DNA of 64,000 bases from Lactarius indigo (Eukaryota; Basidiomycota; Agaricomycetes; Russulales; Russulaceae). The translations under genes were made by a program, and so were the position numbers. Under the pieces are notes generated by a model that was not told where the DNA came from, did no database searches, and worked only from the letters and a program-made list of their open reading frames with translations. Below are positions 31,754 through 43,700 of the stretch, in pieces. The stretch covers positions 992,001 to 1,056,000 of the forward strand of contig JAFKAC010000017.1 of NCBI GenBank assembly GCA_025766275.1, written 5' to 3'. Positions within the stretch are counted from its first letter, which is position 1; each line of letters begins with the position of its first letter.

Positions 31754-32262
31754 TGTTACGGTACGAACTTGGTGACTCATTACATACAACTCATGACCAG
31801 TTATGACTACGGTCCGACACTGATATTAGTCATGGACTCTTACAACGCATCAGTCAGCATAGTAGTTCACATGTGATTGTGACTCATGTATGACTCATTC
31901 CTAGGATAGCTGTACTAGGGTTCGAGCTAGTTACGCTATTGGGTACTTACTATTCCAGCGGCGCTTTAAAGCCCACGCATATCTGTATAAGTAGTTGACT
32001 CAGAAGACCAAGAGTCCCCATCTTGGTCTTCTTCAATCCACCACTTGACTTGTCTTTTGCTTGCCTTAGTCTCGGACTAAGCGTGTCTCTACTTCTATCC
32101 ACCAAGGGATAGTACTTCTTCACTTCTTTGCTGCAGTGTGCGCCAGAGTGCCCCTGTTCAGCTTGCATTGGGTTGACACGTGATCCCCATTCGCTTGACT
32201 TTCGCTAAGTCGATTATGCCTTTCACAAGTCCACGTCGGACTAACGCCGGTGGAGCGTAACA
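31754..32262 (+). repeat. 3' LTR of A1
   Basis: 509 bases, TGTTACG...CGTAACA, followed by the second ACTTG. Confidence 0.93.
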
Positions 32263-32267
32263 ACTTG

Positions 32268-32641
32268 GCTTCCCCTTCCATAAGGTTAAGAACTGCCATA
32301 ATCCAGTGGTCTTCTGCCTGGAAGTACATTCCCTGGGCCAGGTCCCAGGTGTTCATAGCGTCCTGCTGTGAGCCTGCCCAATTATGGAAGGCTGCAAGGA
32401 AGTGACGGGCATCTGTAGAGTTGCCTTTCCCATCCCATGCTTTGGGACGGGCCACTACTTCCTTGTGTTTAGGGCTGGGCTTGGCCGCGGTTGCTGAAAC
32501 CTGTGCGGTCAAGTCCGTGACTTTTTGTGTGAGTATGCCGACTACTTGGCCTAAATCGCTTATGAGGCGCAAGCAGTCGTTGAGAGTTGGGGGCGGAGCA
32601 GGAGCTGTGGGTGTAGGTGGAGCGGCGGCGGCGGCGGACAT
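32268..32641 (-). pseudogene. gag: Gypsy C gag, N-terminal part
   Basis: Begins MSAAAAAPPTPTAPAPPP, then a predicted coiled stretch (LISDLGQVVGILTQKVTDL) and a capsid-like start (AWDGKGNSTDARHFLAAFHNW) ending at NLMEGEAK, where A1 is inserted. The same frame is open without ATG upstream to about 32908 (a charged helix KYEERKRQDELDK precedes the ATG), so the true N-terminus may lie further up. Confidence 0.88.
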
Positions 32642-32777
32642 CTTATCTAACTCGTCTTGTCTCTTTCTTTCCTCGTACTTTCTGATCGACTCCTGTCTGT
32701 CTTCGATGAGGTGAAGCTGTTTGTCTTCGTTGAAGTCATCCCAGTTGTCGAAGTTCTTGATCCACTCTTTTTCTTCT

Positions 32778-33257
32778 TTAGAGAGGATCGTTCTGTACTT
32801 GGACGTTACTCCTGTGGGATACTGAGCTTGCGCCTGAGCTGCTCTCTGTTTCCCTTTGGGAGCTATCGTGGGAGTGGACGGATGGGGGAGGGGAAAGTTT
32901 GGGGGTTAGTGCTGCTGCGAAGGCGATCAGCTGAGGGGTGGTGAAAGGGGTGCCCGCAACCAGGCCGGAGACGCTGTAGAGTTCTAGGAGGGCGAAGCGA
33001 AATTCTCTGTCATAATAGACCGCGCGGACGTATGCTTCCACGTCGTTTTGTGGTTTGCCTTCCAAGGAAAATCTAAAATGTACCTCTTCACCAGCGAAGA
33101 CTTCTTGTTGGTGAACTACTGGAGGTGCGTAGGGGTCGTCAACGAGTGTCTCGTTGGAGGAGGAGTGTGCCGAATGATAGGAGTGCTCCGAAGCTGCTGT
33201 CAGAGTAGGAGATGCAAATCGGGGTGAGGGGATTGGATCAGAGGACGATTGATCCAC
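32778..33257 (-). CDS. Leader open frame of gypsy C (159 aa), possible N-terminal Gag part
   Basis: MDQSSSDPIPSPRF...VRAVYYDREFRFALLELYSV...PQLIAFAAALTPKLS. It lies between the 5' LTR and gag and overlaps, by about 130 bases, the ATG-less upstream part of the gag frame, which is +1 relative to it. Either a base was lost or gained in a once continuous Gag, or the shift is used in translation. The composition (serine-rich start, helical middle) looks protein-like. Not recognised. Confidence 0.45.
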   Translation of the reverse strand: MDQSSSDPIPSPRFASPTLTAASEHSYHSAHSSSNETLVDDPYAPPVVHQQEVFAGEEVHFRFSLEGKPQNDVEAYVRAVYYDREFRFALLELYSVSGLVAGTPFTTPQLIAFAAALTPKLSPPPSVHSHDSSQRETESSSGASSVSHRSNVQVQNDPL

Positions 33258-33976
33258 TCCCTGGACGTGTAGCGATGCCGAAGCAGAGGCTAAATTTGGA
33301 GTGAAATATGATTGTGGGGGTGATGGGGGCGCTGGGACAGGGAGAACTATTTCCTGTCTCCTCCAGAAGATACGTCGAAGACGTTGACGAACGTTCGCAA
33401 GTATGCAAGGCAGTTTGAAAAATCGAAGGTGGTGTAATGTGACGACGTGTTACAACGACCGCAAAGTGCTAAGTCGAAGGTGATTGGAGAGTCCAATCAA
33501 GCAAGACCGATACACAGTGATATTTCACACTGCGCGAGGCTGTGGCGATAACGGAACACTCAGGAATGGGGTAAGGGTATGTGTAGAGCCACAAGGCTGT
33601 CTGCCTCAGTCTTCTTGACCTGTTGGCTGCCTCTCATGCCAAAGCGCTCCCAAACTTTTCTGTTTACTTCGCGTACAGCTGTCGCAGGCTAGGCCTGGCA
33701 GGCTTCTCTTCCACTTGCAGCTTATCTGGCGTGGTGACCAGTTCTGCAAGCAGTACCCAAACGTTCTACTGATGACCAGATAGAACGCCTATAGGCAAGC
33801 ACAATCTATGCCGATTTTACGGACACTAGAGTTGTACCAAGATAGTGCAGATTCTGCATACGAAGGTCCACAGGCAAAGAGTGGGGTGGATAACACAAGG
33901 GACTTGTGGTTGTCAACCACCTAAAAAGGAGTAAAAAGGAAGACGCCGGTAAGATAGAAGGGGCGTGTGAAGGAAG
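33258..33976. other. Leader of gypsy C, no gene recognised
   Basis: About 700 bases between the primer site and the leader frame. No open frame of protein character was found. Confidence 0.5.
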
Positions 33977-33986
33977 AACTTGTCCT
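33977..33986 (-). promoter_or_regulatory. Self-primer binding site of gypsy C
   Basis: Minus strand: LTR end, TT, then aggacaagtt, the 10-base complement of aacttgtcct at 34263-34254, itself 33 bases downstream of TATAAA (34296). The same layout as families A and B but with unrelated bases. Confidence 0.55.
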
Positions 33987-33988
33987 AA

Positions 33989-34764
33989 TGTAGCAGTATG
34001 ACTTATCGCGACAACTAGACCAAGCAAAGAGTAAGTGAACTGAACTAGTGCACACTCAAGCCTAGCATGGAGACAAGTCACACGCCAAACGTACAGTCAC
34101 AGTGGAGGGTAGACACGCTTGACACCTTTATATAAGGTGCTATGTCCGATGATCACACTGTGGCACGCTGAGTGGAGAACCAAGAGGACAAGTTAACATT
34201 TGGAGAAGAGTAAGGGAAGTACAAGAGAATACGCACCTGAGTGGAGAACCAAGAGGACAAGTTGGTTCCACTCAGGACGTTACATGAGGGTTTATATACA
34301 CTGCTGCGGCTGAGTTCGAATTACTATAGAACCTTGTTACTAAAGGTACATGTAATAGTAATGAGTCAGACGCTGACGCGTCGTGTCTAATAATAGCGTT
34401 ATCTATTGTGCTGACTGATGCACAGTCATTAATGCTGACAGAACAATGATGCGTCCTTATCTATGAGTCACAACCCTATGACAACGTAGTCTAGAACTAT
34501 CTAGAATCTTCCCTGCTTATCGTCCAATGAGAAACTATCATACTAATAAGGAAAGTGACCTAAAGAGGTAACATCCAATTAAGGAGGTTACTATCCCAGG
34601 GTCATGTGCTTGTGGGTGCACATGTTGGCATCATGTGACTAACCATCTTATCATATCTTATGATAAGGACTTGGATGTTTGACACAGCGTTGGAGGCTTG
34701 TATCTTTACTGAATAAATCCATAAAAATATGGATAAATAGGGCAAAAATAGAGTGTCCGTGACA
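33989..34764 (-). repeat. 5' LTR of gypsy C
   Basis: 776 bases. TATATAAA at 34298-34291 on the minus strand; predicted RNA start aacttgtcct at 34263. The word agaggacaagtt recurs at 34183 and 34252 as part of a direct repeat (gagtggagaaccaagaggac). Confidence 0.92.
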
Positions 34765-35218
34765 CGGAGCAAAGCTATGAAAGCAACGAAGAAGGGCGAC
34801 AGCCAGATCAGACTGAAAGCAGCGGAGGAGCCATACAAGACCTCCTTATTGAACGAGCTGAGTCCGCCCATATTACTGAACCAGAACCGATCCACGTACG
34901 ATCACCAGCTATCATGGCCACGATAACGCAGGCAATGGAAGAGGTCGCGCTTGAAGAATCACGCGCTATACGAGCAGAAGCCAGAGAAATACTTATGCCC
35001 ATCAACCCGGAAACCGGCGTACGAATGACTGCGGATGACGCTGCCATTTTTCGAGCAATAGGGTCAGATAGAGGAGACCCGCCGTCGGGAAGACAACCGG
35101 TGCTGGAGCTACCACCCGGGATAGGAGGGCCTAGCGGAGACCCGCCACCACCACCAGGAGGAGGAATCCCCTTCGACTTGCGAGGAACCGAACCACCACA
35201 TAGACCCCCAGTAGGACC

Positions 35219-35290
35219 TCCAGGAGGTGGAGGGGGAGGAGGAGGGGGAGGTGGAGGCGGAGGAGGAGGGGGAGGTGACACTGGAGGAGG
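35219..35290 (+). repeat. GGA/GGN microsatellite coding poly-glycine in B1 gag
   Basis: A purine-rich (ggnggn) run encodes about 18 consecutive glycines. The same place in B2 (about 61350) has only four glycines followed by DDAGGRDRG. Likely replication slippage after B1 became inactive. Confidence 0.8.
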
Positions 35291-36442
35291 ACACCACAAC
35301 GAGAAACTCACCGGCGAGCCACCCTCCATCTTTGATGGGGACAGACTAAAAATAGACCAATTTCTGACACAGTGGCACGTCTATTGGGGTATGAACCTGG
35401 ATGCCCCCATCATGCGAAACGACTACAGGAGGTGCCTCCTGTTCTTATCATACATCAAGGGAGGAGCAGTTAGCGAATGGGTCTTATCCTTCCTGAATTG
35501 GCTCAATCGACAAATACAATGAGGGATCAGTCCCTATACAAGAGAACTGTGGGACGCCGTAGCCAATGGTTTCAGCCAGCGGTTTGAGAATACGCTGGAA
35601 CGAGAACAAGTACAGGCCATACTGCGGAAAGGCTTTAAAATGACAGGAGAGGACATTGACAAGTACGTCAATGACTTTGAACAGCTTGCATGGAAGGCTC
35701 ATTACCGCCTCAACAAACCACAAACTATCAACCTATTTACATCGGGTTTGCCCAAGGAACTGTTCAAAAACGCATTCCAATTCGACGACCTGGTCACATT
35801 CAACGACTGGAAGAGGGCCGTACTCAAGAGGCAGAAAAACTACATACACCTCAAAGCAAGGCTTAACGAGTACAAGAACACCCCAACACAACAAAAGAAA
35901 CAGAGCGGCAACGCGGGGTGGATGATCCCACAGAATTTACCCCAGACTAATCCCTGGGCTATGGATACGTCAGCCGATCACGCCAAAGTCCGGCTCGCCA
36001 GATCAGAAGACATCAATTTTAACAAACTACCTCACCACGACTGGCTGACGCCACCATTCCCACCAAGAGGAGGCCCGGGAGTCAGAGGGCGAGGAAGAGG
36101 GGGATCACAAAGGGACCTAAGAAACGTCCTTTGTTATAACTGTCACGCTCCTGGCCACCTCTCACGAAATTGCCCGCACCCCCACATGCAGAGGCAATGG
36201 CAAAATGCACCCTCAAGCAGCCGCATGACAGAAACAATGGGGTACCCTCCGGGGCCTGTATCACAATACGAACCATCACTGCCAGGGTATATGACGCCAG
36301 TGCCCAGTGCAACGCCAATACCTCAGATTAACGCAGCAAGCACCAAAACGGCGGGAGAGCAGGCAAAGGAATGGCTCACGCAAGTAGCCAACAGCATGGA
36401 CGAGGTAAAAGACCTCATACTTCAGGACCTATGGGGAAAGGA

Positions 36443-36449
36443 GGGTTTT
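36443..36449 (+). promoter_or_regulatory. -1 slippery heptamer of B1
   Basis: GGGTTTT in the same phase as family A; gag stop TAA at 36459. Confidence 0.65.
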
Positions 36450-37783
36450 CGGGACGCCTAAACCTGTCAGTCTGGGTGAGGGCTTTACAATGTAATTCTG
36501 TAATTGTGACAACGCGCTATCGATCTCTGCGACTTCCAGTGACTGTCCGAATGAATTACCAAACGACTGAAACCAACACGTTGGTTGACTCTGGAGCAAC
36601 CGACAACTTTATCCGACCAAGCATGGCAGCCCGGGCTGGCATCCTGGTACAACTACTAAGCACGCCTCGAAAAATATGGAACATAGACAATATGGAAAAC
36701 AAAGCTGGGTTAATCACTCATTACGTTAACCTAGAGGTAAAAACACGAGGACAGGTGAAGAAAATGACCTTCCTGGTCACCAACCTCGGAAGCGAAGACA
36801 TGGTGCTGGGCTACCCATGGCTGAGCACCTTCGAACCTACGATCAGCTGGGCAACGGCAACCATACACCCCGACATGCAACCAGTGGTGCTGGCCACTAC
36901 TGAAGAACTACTTTCCACTTCCGCCGTTCGAGCACTGATCGTAACGGAAAAGGAAGACATCGTACGAGAATTAGAAGAAGAAACTTTCGCTAGAGCCACC
37001 ACCTCAACGGAACTGGCCATACAAGTGAAGCAACAACAGACAATGACTGTACTCCCTTTGGAGTACATAATGTTCAGTAAACTCATCAGCGAGCAAGCCT
37101 CACACCGATTTCCCCCGGCAAGGCCGTGGGACCATGCAATCGATTTCAAACCGTCCGCGCCGGCCGCTATAGACTGCAAGATATACCCTATGACACAAAA
37201 AGAAGAGGGCGAACTCAAGGAGTTCTTAGAGGAGAAATTGAAACAGGGTTACCTACGTCCCTCCATCTCCCCGTACGCATCCTCCTTTTTCTTCATTAAA
37301 AAGAAGGACGGAAAGCTACGGCCAGTTCAGGACTACTGGGTCATCAACTTGCACACAATTCGCAATCAATATCCGCTACCGCTCATTCAGGACCTTATTC
37401 TCGACCTTAGCAATGCTCACATCTATACCAAATTGGACATCCGCTGGGGGTATAACAATATTCGCATTCGTGACGGTGATCAAGAGAAAGCCGCATTCAA
37501 AACCAAATTCGGCCTCTTCGAACCCACGGTCATGTTTTTTGGTCTCACAAACTCCCCCGCAACCTTCCAAGCGATGATGAACCATATCTACTGGGACACC
37601 ATAGCGAAACACGAGCGTCTGGGCACTACGATACGTGTTTACATGGACGACATTGGGATAGCCACTCATTTTGACCATGACTTAACAGCCCACATCGCTG
37701 CGGTCCGCGATGTCTTGCGCATCGCGCAGGAACATGACCTCTACTTCAAACTCAAAAAATGTTTATTTCACCAGCCGCGTATG

Positions 37784-37817
37784 GATTACCTGGGGGTAAT
37801 CCTTGAAAGGGGGGTGA
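37784..37817 (+). promoter_or_regulatory. Hairpin plus internal polypurine tract in B1 RT
   Basis: gattacctgggggtaatc (37784-37801), identical to family A, then gaaaggggggtga (37805-37817), one base different from family A. The tract remains all purine apart from the t. Confidence 0.45.
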
Positions 37818-38978
37818 CCCGTATGGACCCCGTAAAAATTCAAGGCATCAAGGACTGGCCAACGCCAGCGAAGGTCAAAGACGTCCGATCTTTCCTAGGC
37901 TTCTGTAATTTTTACAGACTTTTCATCCACGGCTTTGCAACCCACGCCAAACCGCTCACCAAACTAACATGAAAGGATGAAGAATGGCGATGGATGGAAG
38001 AAGAAAACGAGGCATTCAACACATTGAAGCGCCTCGTAACAGAAGAACCAGTGTTGGCACACCCCATCCTCCAGGACCCATTTGAACTGGAGGTTGATGC
38101 CTCGGGCTACGCGGTGGGAGCTGTACTACTACAAAAGAAGTCTGACAGAAAACGACACCCCATAGGCTACTATTCAGCGACGCTCTCCGAGGCAGAACGA
38201 AACTACGACATTTACGACCTAGAACTACTCGCGATAGTTAAAGCCCTCCGAAACTGGAGACCACTACTCGCCGGAGCTCCACACAAAATCAAGATCTACT
38301 CAGATCATCTGAATCTGCAATACTGGAAATTGCCACAGAAGATTAGCAGGTGGGTGGCAAGGGAAGTACTTGAACTCTCGGAATACGACTTCGAGATTCA
38401 CCACATCAAAGGAAAGAATAATGGACGAGCCGACGCGTTGTCGCGAAGGCTGGACTACAACCAGGGAGCCGAAGACAACAGCAAAGTTGTGGTACTACCA
38501 CCAGAAGTCTTCATAAAAACCCTCAACACGGCAAGGACATTCACGATTAACCCCAACCTGCTACAACCGTGACATCAGCAAGACGAGGAGGTGATCAAGA
38601 TGTGGGTGGACCCCCATCAACTGAAGAAGATACAGGGGGAGTGGTACAAAGACGGCAGGTTCGTAATAACCGGACCAGCTTCCGCATATTGGGTACTGAT
38701 CCACGACCACCACGATCTACCAATACATGGCCACCCCGGAATCGCGAGAACACAGCGAATCCTAGAACGACACTATTGGTGGCCGCGTCTGCGAAGAGAT
38801 GTATATGAGTACGTGCAAGAAGAGGACTTCCTTTCTCGGTAACCACCACCACAAAGTCACGGCAACATGTCCTACTGGCAGTGGTAACTAGAGTACTCTA
38901 CACAACAACACCTACCCATAATACCTCCATAAAAAACCCGAAAGAGCACTCCATAAAACAGTAAACAAATTAGTTCAA

Positions 38979-40769
38979 ATGGCCTCTAAAGGCACCAGCC
39001 AAGCCGGCGCCGCAGGCCAACCCCCATCGTCATCGAGCAGAACCACCAGGTCAAGCTCAAAACTAGGGTCAACCGCCCCTCATAAAGATACAGGTCCCAC
39101 TACAGACCCAAGAAAAGTCAAGCCCATTGCAGGTATGGAGGCACGTGGCATACTGACAAAAATAGATTGTCTCCTAGAGGGCGAACAAGTCACACAAGGG
39201 GCACTGTTTAAGATCTACAAAAGAATACTAATGCGCTATGGTGACACAATCCCGCAGGACCTACACCTGACGCTCCAAGCCTTCGCAATCTTACTACAAG
39301 AATGCGAGGGCGCACACAACAGGGTGATGGAGAAACTAACTCAAAAGATAGAGGAAAAGGTCGAGAGCGCATTGGATAAGGGTCTAACTAAGATGAGTAC
39401 CATAATCGAGAACACCTTAGCTAACCAGAAGGAATGGCAGGCAACGACCGAATCAATAACGGGCGCGGCAGACTCACTCCAAAAACTCACGCAAGACATA
39501 TCCAAAAGCGTCAAAGAGGCCACAGTCAACTCGGACAACCTAACACACACAATTTCATCATACAAAGAAGCCCTCCTCAAAACGAGCAACGTGCCCGTCC
39601 GAGAGCACACAGTGGTGTCCCCCAGACAAGCCGAGGACCCCAGGCTAACCAGGGACTTAGAACGCAAAAAGAGACAAATCCTCCTGGAATTCAGCAACGA
39701 CTTCTCAGCAGAGAAGAGCGTGTTGGATCTCAAGGAGAGAATAGACACTGCACTCGCAAACTCCTCCCCTCCACCCCCGGAGGGGGCGAAGGTCCAGGAG
39801 ATCAACAAACTCCGCAACGGAGGTCTAATCATACAGCTGACGACCAAAGAAGCTGCAGATTGGCTACATGAACCCGCCAACGAGCTCGCCTTCGTTCACC
39901 AGCTAGATCCAAACGCCTACATAAAGGAGAGGGTTTACCCAATCCTAGTGCCAAGGATACCAACATCTTTTGAACCGAGCAACGACGAACATCTACGTGA
40001 AGTGGAATGCGTCAACAACCTATCGCCCAAAATGGTCAAAAATGCGAGATGGATAAAACCCGAATACAGACGTAATCCACACCAGAGATTCGCATACACC
40101 ACCATCACGCTCACCTCCGCATCAGAAGCTAACCGTTTAATTAGGGACGGGATGTACGTATGCAATGTGCGTACATACCCCAAGAGGCTCAAATACGAGC
40201 CGAAGCAATGCATGAAATGCCGTAAGTGGGGACACTTCGCCACAGACTGCCACGCAACCGTGGACACCTGTGGTACCTGCGGCGGAGAACACATGACCAA
40301 AGACTGCAAGGAACAAACAAAAAGATACTGCGTGGCATGTCGTTCAAATGACCATGCAAGCTGGGACCGAGCCTGCCCAGACTTTCAGAGGAAAAGCGCA
40401 CATTTCGACAAGCTACACCCAGAAAACGCGCTAACATACTTCCCCACAGATGAGAGCTGGACACTAACAGCAAGACTGGAAAGAATACCACTAGACGAAC
40501 GCTTCCCAAATAAGCACGCAGTCATCGGCCTCCCCCCTCCCAATCATACAGTCAGATCACACCCGGTAAGATCGGTAGAGCAAAAGCCTAAACGCCACAA
40601 AGCAAACAAAGGTAACAACGGCACGGGAACCCTGGATGACTTCGTCGTCCCAATGCCGTCCCTTAGGCACATACGGGACGCCATCAAGGACTACACCGAA
40701 GACTTACAAGATGACTGGGAGGACAAGGCAGTCGACAACCTCCTCTCACCCGACAAACTATGTCTATAA
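38979..40769 (+). CDS. LINE ORF1, Gag-like RNA-binding protein, 596 aa
   Basis: Intact. A low-complexity N-terminus is followed by a long helical, probably coiled-coil middle (residues about 100-250) and three cysteine boxes near 408-465: CMKCRKWGHFATDC (canonical CX2CX4HX4C), CGTCGGEHMTKDC (CX2CX3HX4C) and CVACRSNDHASWDRAC (CX2CX4HX6C). ORF1 proteins of this group coat element RNA and form the particle used in target-primed reverse transcription. The stop overlaps the ORF2 start, suggesting termination-reinitiation. Confidence 0.93.
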   Translation: MASKGTSQAGAAGQPPSSSSRTTRSSSKLGSTAPHKDTGPTTDPRKVKPIAGMEARGILTKIDCLLEGEQVTQGALFKIYKRILMRYGDTIPQDLHLTLQAFAILLQECEGAHNRVMEKLTQKIEEKVESALDKGLTKMSTIIENTLANQKEWQATTESITGAADSLQKLTQDISKSVKEATVNSDNLTHTISSYKEALLKTSNVPVREHTVVSPRQAEDPRLTRDLERKKRQILLEFSNDFSAEKSVLDLKERIDTALANSSPPPPEGAKVQEINKLRNGGLIIQLTTKEAADWLHEPANELAFVHQLDPNAYIKERVYPILVPRIPTSFEPSNDEHLREVECVNNLSPKMVKNARWIKPEYRRNPHQRFAYTTITLTSASEANRLIRDGMYVCNVRTYPKRLKYEPKQCMKCRKWGHFATDCHATVDTCGTCGGEHMTKDCKEQTKRYCVACRSNDHASWDRACPDFQRKSAHFDKLHPENALTYFPTDESWTLTARLERIPLDERFPNKHAVIGLPPPNHTVRSHPVRSVEQKPKRHKANKGNNGTGTLDDFVVPMPSLRHIRDAIKDYTEDLQDDWEDKAVDNLLSPDKLCL

Positions 40770-43700
40770 GACCCAACAGAGCACCAAACAGCGAACTAAC
40801 CATTTGGCAGCAGAACCTCAACAAATCCCCTACCGGCCAACATGATCTCATCAGCAGCGGTAGGTTAGCAAAATCAAACGTCGACATCATCGCCCTTCAA
40901 GAACCGGCAATCAACTTCCTCAATAAAACCATAGCAACGCAGGACTGGATCCCCTTATACCCTACCACACACGACAAAGAGCCGAAGAAAACACGTGCAA
41001 TCACCCTGTTACAAAGCGACCTACCCACCGAGAGATGGGAACAGGTTGACTTTGAATCTAGCGACGTAGTAGTAGTGAAGATATACGGGGACTGGGGCCA
41101 AGCAACAATACTCAACATATATAACGACTGTCATCACGATCACACCATTCACAAGCTGACCAACTTTCACAGGTATAACCGCGACCACCTCCAAGGTGTA
41201 GATGCGGAAGGAAATCCGAGACATACAATATGGCTAGGCGATTTCAACAGACACCACCCGGCATGGGACAACCCAGAAGATGAACGTCTCTTCAGCAATA
41301 ACGCCCTAGAGGCGGCGGAGACCTTAATCAAGGCCGTTGCAGATCTCGGCCTAGAATCTGCACTGGCTGCGGGTACCCCAACACACGTCCACAATGTCAC
41401 CAAGAAGTGGACCCGACTGGATCAAGTCTTCGCGACAGAACACACCCTAGAAAGGATAACAATATGCGAAGCGCGTTTTGAAGACAGAGGTATAAACACG
41501 GACCATGTCCCTGTCGTTATGACACTGGACATGTCTCTGGGTAAGACGCCAACACGCATCAGCAACAACTTCAGGGACGTAGACTGGGACGAATTCCGTA
41601 AAGCCCTAGAAGAAGAGATATCGGACTTCGGCGTACCAAAAAGACTAGGATCCCAATCAACTCTCGACCGCAAATGCACCAGGCTAACTAAAGCACTACA
41701 GAACGCTATCAAAAGAGCAGTTCCCACAACGGAAATCTGCCCCAAATCCAAAAGATGGTGGTCAAAGGAACTTAGTGACCTCAGGAAACGCACACAGAAA
41801 CTCGGGAGAAAGGCCAGCCAATACAGGAACTGGCCGGAGCACGCTGTGCACGTGGAGTACAAAGAGATCAGCAAACAATATGACAAGGCCATCAAATACA
41901 ACAAACGACACCACTGGCGCAACTGGTTGGAAAGAGCATCAGACCCCGACCTCTGGACGGCCAACAAATACATCACAGCCCCGGCAAGCGATGGGGGAAA
42001 AACGAGAACCCCAAACCTTAAAATCACCAAAGACGGGCAAGAATGGACGGCCAACAACAACGAGGACAAAGGGGTCATGCTAGCGAAAACTTTCTTCCCT
42101 CCCAAACCAGCCACCTGCGTAAACCCACATACTCCAGTCAACTACCCCCCGCCAATTTGCGCCACCCACAAAATCACCAAAGATCAAATAAGACGGCAGC
42201 TGAAACGTCTAAAGCCATTTAAGGCGCCCGGGCCAGACGGAATTCCCAATATCGTCTTATCCAAATGTGCTGACGTACTTATTGACAGGCTCTGGTACAT
42301 CTACAGCGCAATCCTGGAGCGCGAAATCCATCACACACCCTGGAAACAATCCAATACGATTGTCTTACGTAAGCCAGGGAAACCACGCTATGACACACCC
42401 AAGGCATATCGTCCCATCGCCCTATTGAACACAATGGGGAAACTTCTCACGGCGATAGTCGCAGAGCAGCTCACCTACTACACAGAGAAGTTCAATCTAC
42501 TACCCCCACTCCATTTCGGGGGAAGACCAGCACGCACGACCACTGACGCACTGCATGCCCTCACATACAGAATCAAAGACGCCTGGCGGAAAAAACAGGT
42601 CGTCGCAGTCCTATTCCTGGACATAGAAGGCGCATTCCCGAATGCGGTCAATGAAAGGTTAATACACAATATGAAGTCAAGAAAAGTGCTGGAGAAACTA
42701 GTTAAGTTCACTTATAACTTGTTGAAAGATCGTCGCACTACGCTTAAATTCGACGACTACACTTCAGATAGTATCACCCTGGACAACGGTATCGGACAAG
42801 GAGACCCCCTCTCCATGATCCTATACCAATACTACAACGCAGATCTGCTGGACATACCGAAAAACCCAGAAGAATCGGCAGCAGCCTACGTTGATGATGC
42901 CATCCTCATCGCGACGGCCAAAGACTTCCCCAAGGCGCACAAAATACTAGCAGATATGATGACTAGACCGGGAGGCGCGATTGAATGGGCAAATGAGCAC
43001 AACTCGCAGTTCGAATTCAATAAATTGGCGCTGATCGATTTCGCCCACAGGAATAACAACAAAAAGCGCTGCCCACTATCCCTCCCAAATGCCAATATTG
43101 ACCCAACGACAAGTACCAAATACCTCAGAGTCTACATCGACCAGCACCTTATGTGGAACATGCATATCGCGCACGCAATCAAGAAAGGGTCGATGTGGAG
43201 CGCCCAACTGAGACGAGCGGTAACCCCATCCTGGGGCTTAACACCAAAATACGCCAGAAAGCTTTTCATAAGCGTAGCAACCCCCAGGGTACTTTACGCA
43301 GTGGACGTGTGGGGGGCCCCCAAACCCATTGACACACTGCCGCCCAACAAAAAAGGGCTAAGCAAGGCAATCACGAAGCTAACAGCTACGCAAAGAGCAG
43401 GAGCACTGGCAATCACTGGCGGACTGAGAACATTGCCTACTGATGTCCTGGAGGCACACGCCTTCCTCCTGCCGCTGCACCTTGAGATCGACAAGATATG
43501 TCACAGAGCAGCCACGAGAATCGCAACCCTCCCCCTAGATCACCCCCTATCAAAGCCGGCCAGAAGATGTGCAAACAGACCAATCAAACGCCACCCATCA
43601 CCGCTCCATATCCTCATGCAAACTTACGGCATCCGTCCAGACAATTATGAAACCATCAGACCAGTACCACGAAACCCCGCACTCTCGCACAAAAGGCCAT

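Larger units (their letters stand above)
8287..32262 (+). mobile_element. Ty3/gypsy chromovirus A1, complete but split by A3
   Basis: LTRs of 509 bases each (8287-8795 and 31754-32262), flanked by perfect TSD ACTTG (8282-8286 and 32263-32267) inside element C gag. Internal order: self-primer site, gag, -1 slip site, pol; pol is cut at 14325 by A3 and resumes at 30493. Gag and pol carry several TGA stops and one inserted base near 31042, so A1 is defective. The two LTRs differ at about ten positions, nearly all CpG transitions. Confidence 0.93.
2762..34764 (-). mobile_element. Ty3/gypsy chromovirus C, complete but split by element A1
   Basis: Two 776-base LTRs (2762-3537 and 33989-34764) in the same orientation, read on the minus strand, flanked by cagag (2757-2761) and cggag (34765-34769). 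The TSD mismatch is itself a CpG change. Order on the minus strand: 5' LTR, self-primer site, leader frame, gag, pol, purine tract (aggaggggggtga), 3' LTR. A1 and its nested cargo occupy 8287-32262 within gag. By eye the two LTRs differ at about two dozen of 776 positions, mostly CpG transitions, so C is older than A1 and younger than B1, as the nesting requires. Confidence 0.92.
34770..36461 (+). pseudogene. gag: B1 gag, remainder, stop at 35520
   Basis: 48 codons complete the N-terminal extension, then MATITQAMEEVALEE from ATG 34914. A TGA at 35520 stands where B2 has CGG (IQRGIS). Beyond it the frame continues through LDEPQTI-type capsid helices (DKYVNDFEQLAWKAHY) to a zinc knuckle CYNCHAPGHLSRNC and the stop at 36459. 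The linker carries an expanded poly-glycine run. Confidence 0.88.
36443..38821 (+). pseudogene. pol: B1 pol, protease to integrase zinc finger, cut by the LINE
   Basis: Frame with TGA at 37970 (RT/RNase H linker) and 38570 (before integrase). Protease DSGATDNF; RT KKDGKLRPVQDY, FGLTNSPATF and VYMDDIGIA; RNase H LEVDASGYAVGAVL; integrase zinc finger start HDLPIHGHPG...YWWPRLRRDVYEYVQE. The LINE follows directly after the TSD at 38821. Stops make it non-functional. Confidence 0.9.

Noticed and set aside
2762..34764. A giant (32 kb) mobile element such as a Starship or Polinton
   Set aside because: All of the length is explained by successive 6-8 kb LTR elements, each with LTRs and a TSD; no captain recombinase or other cargo was seen.
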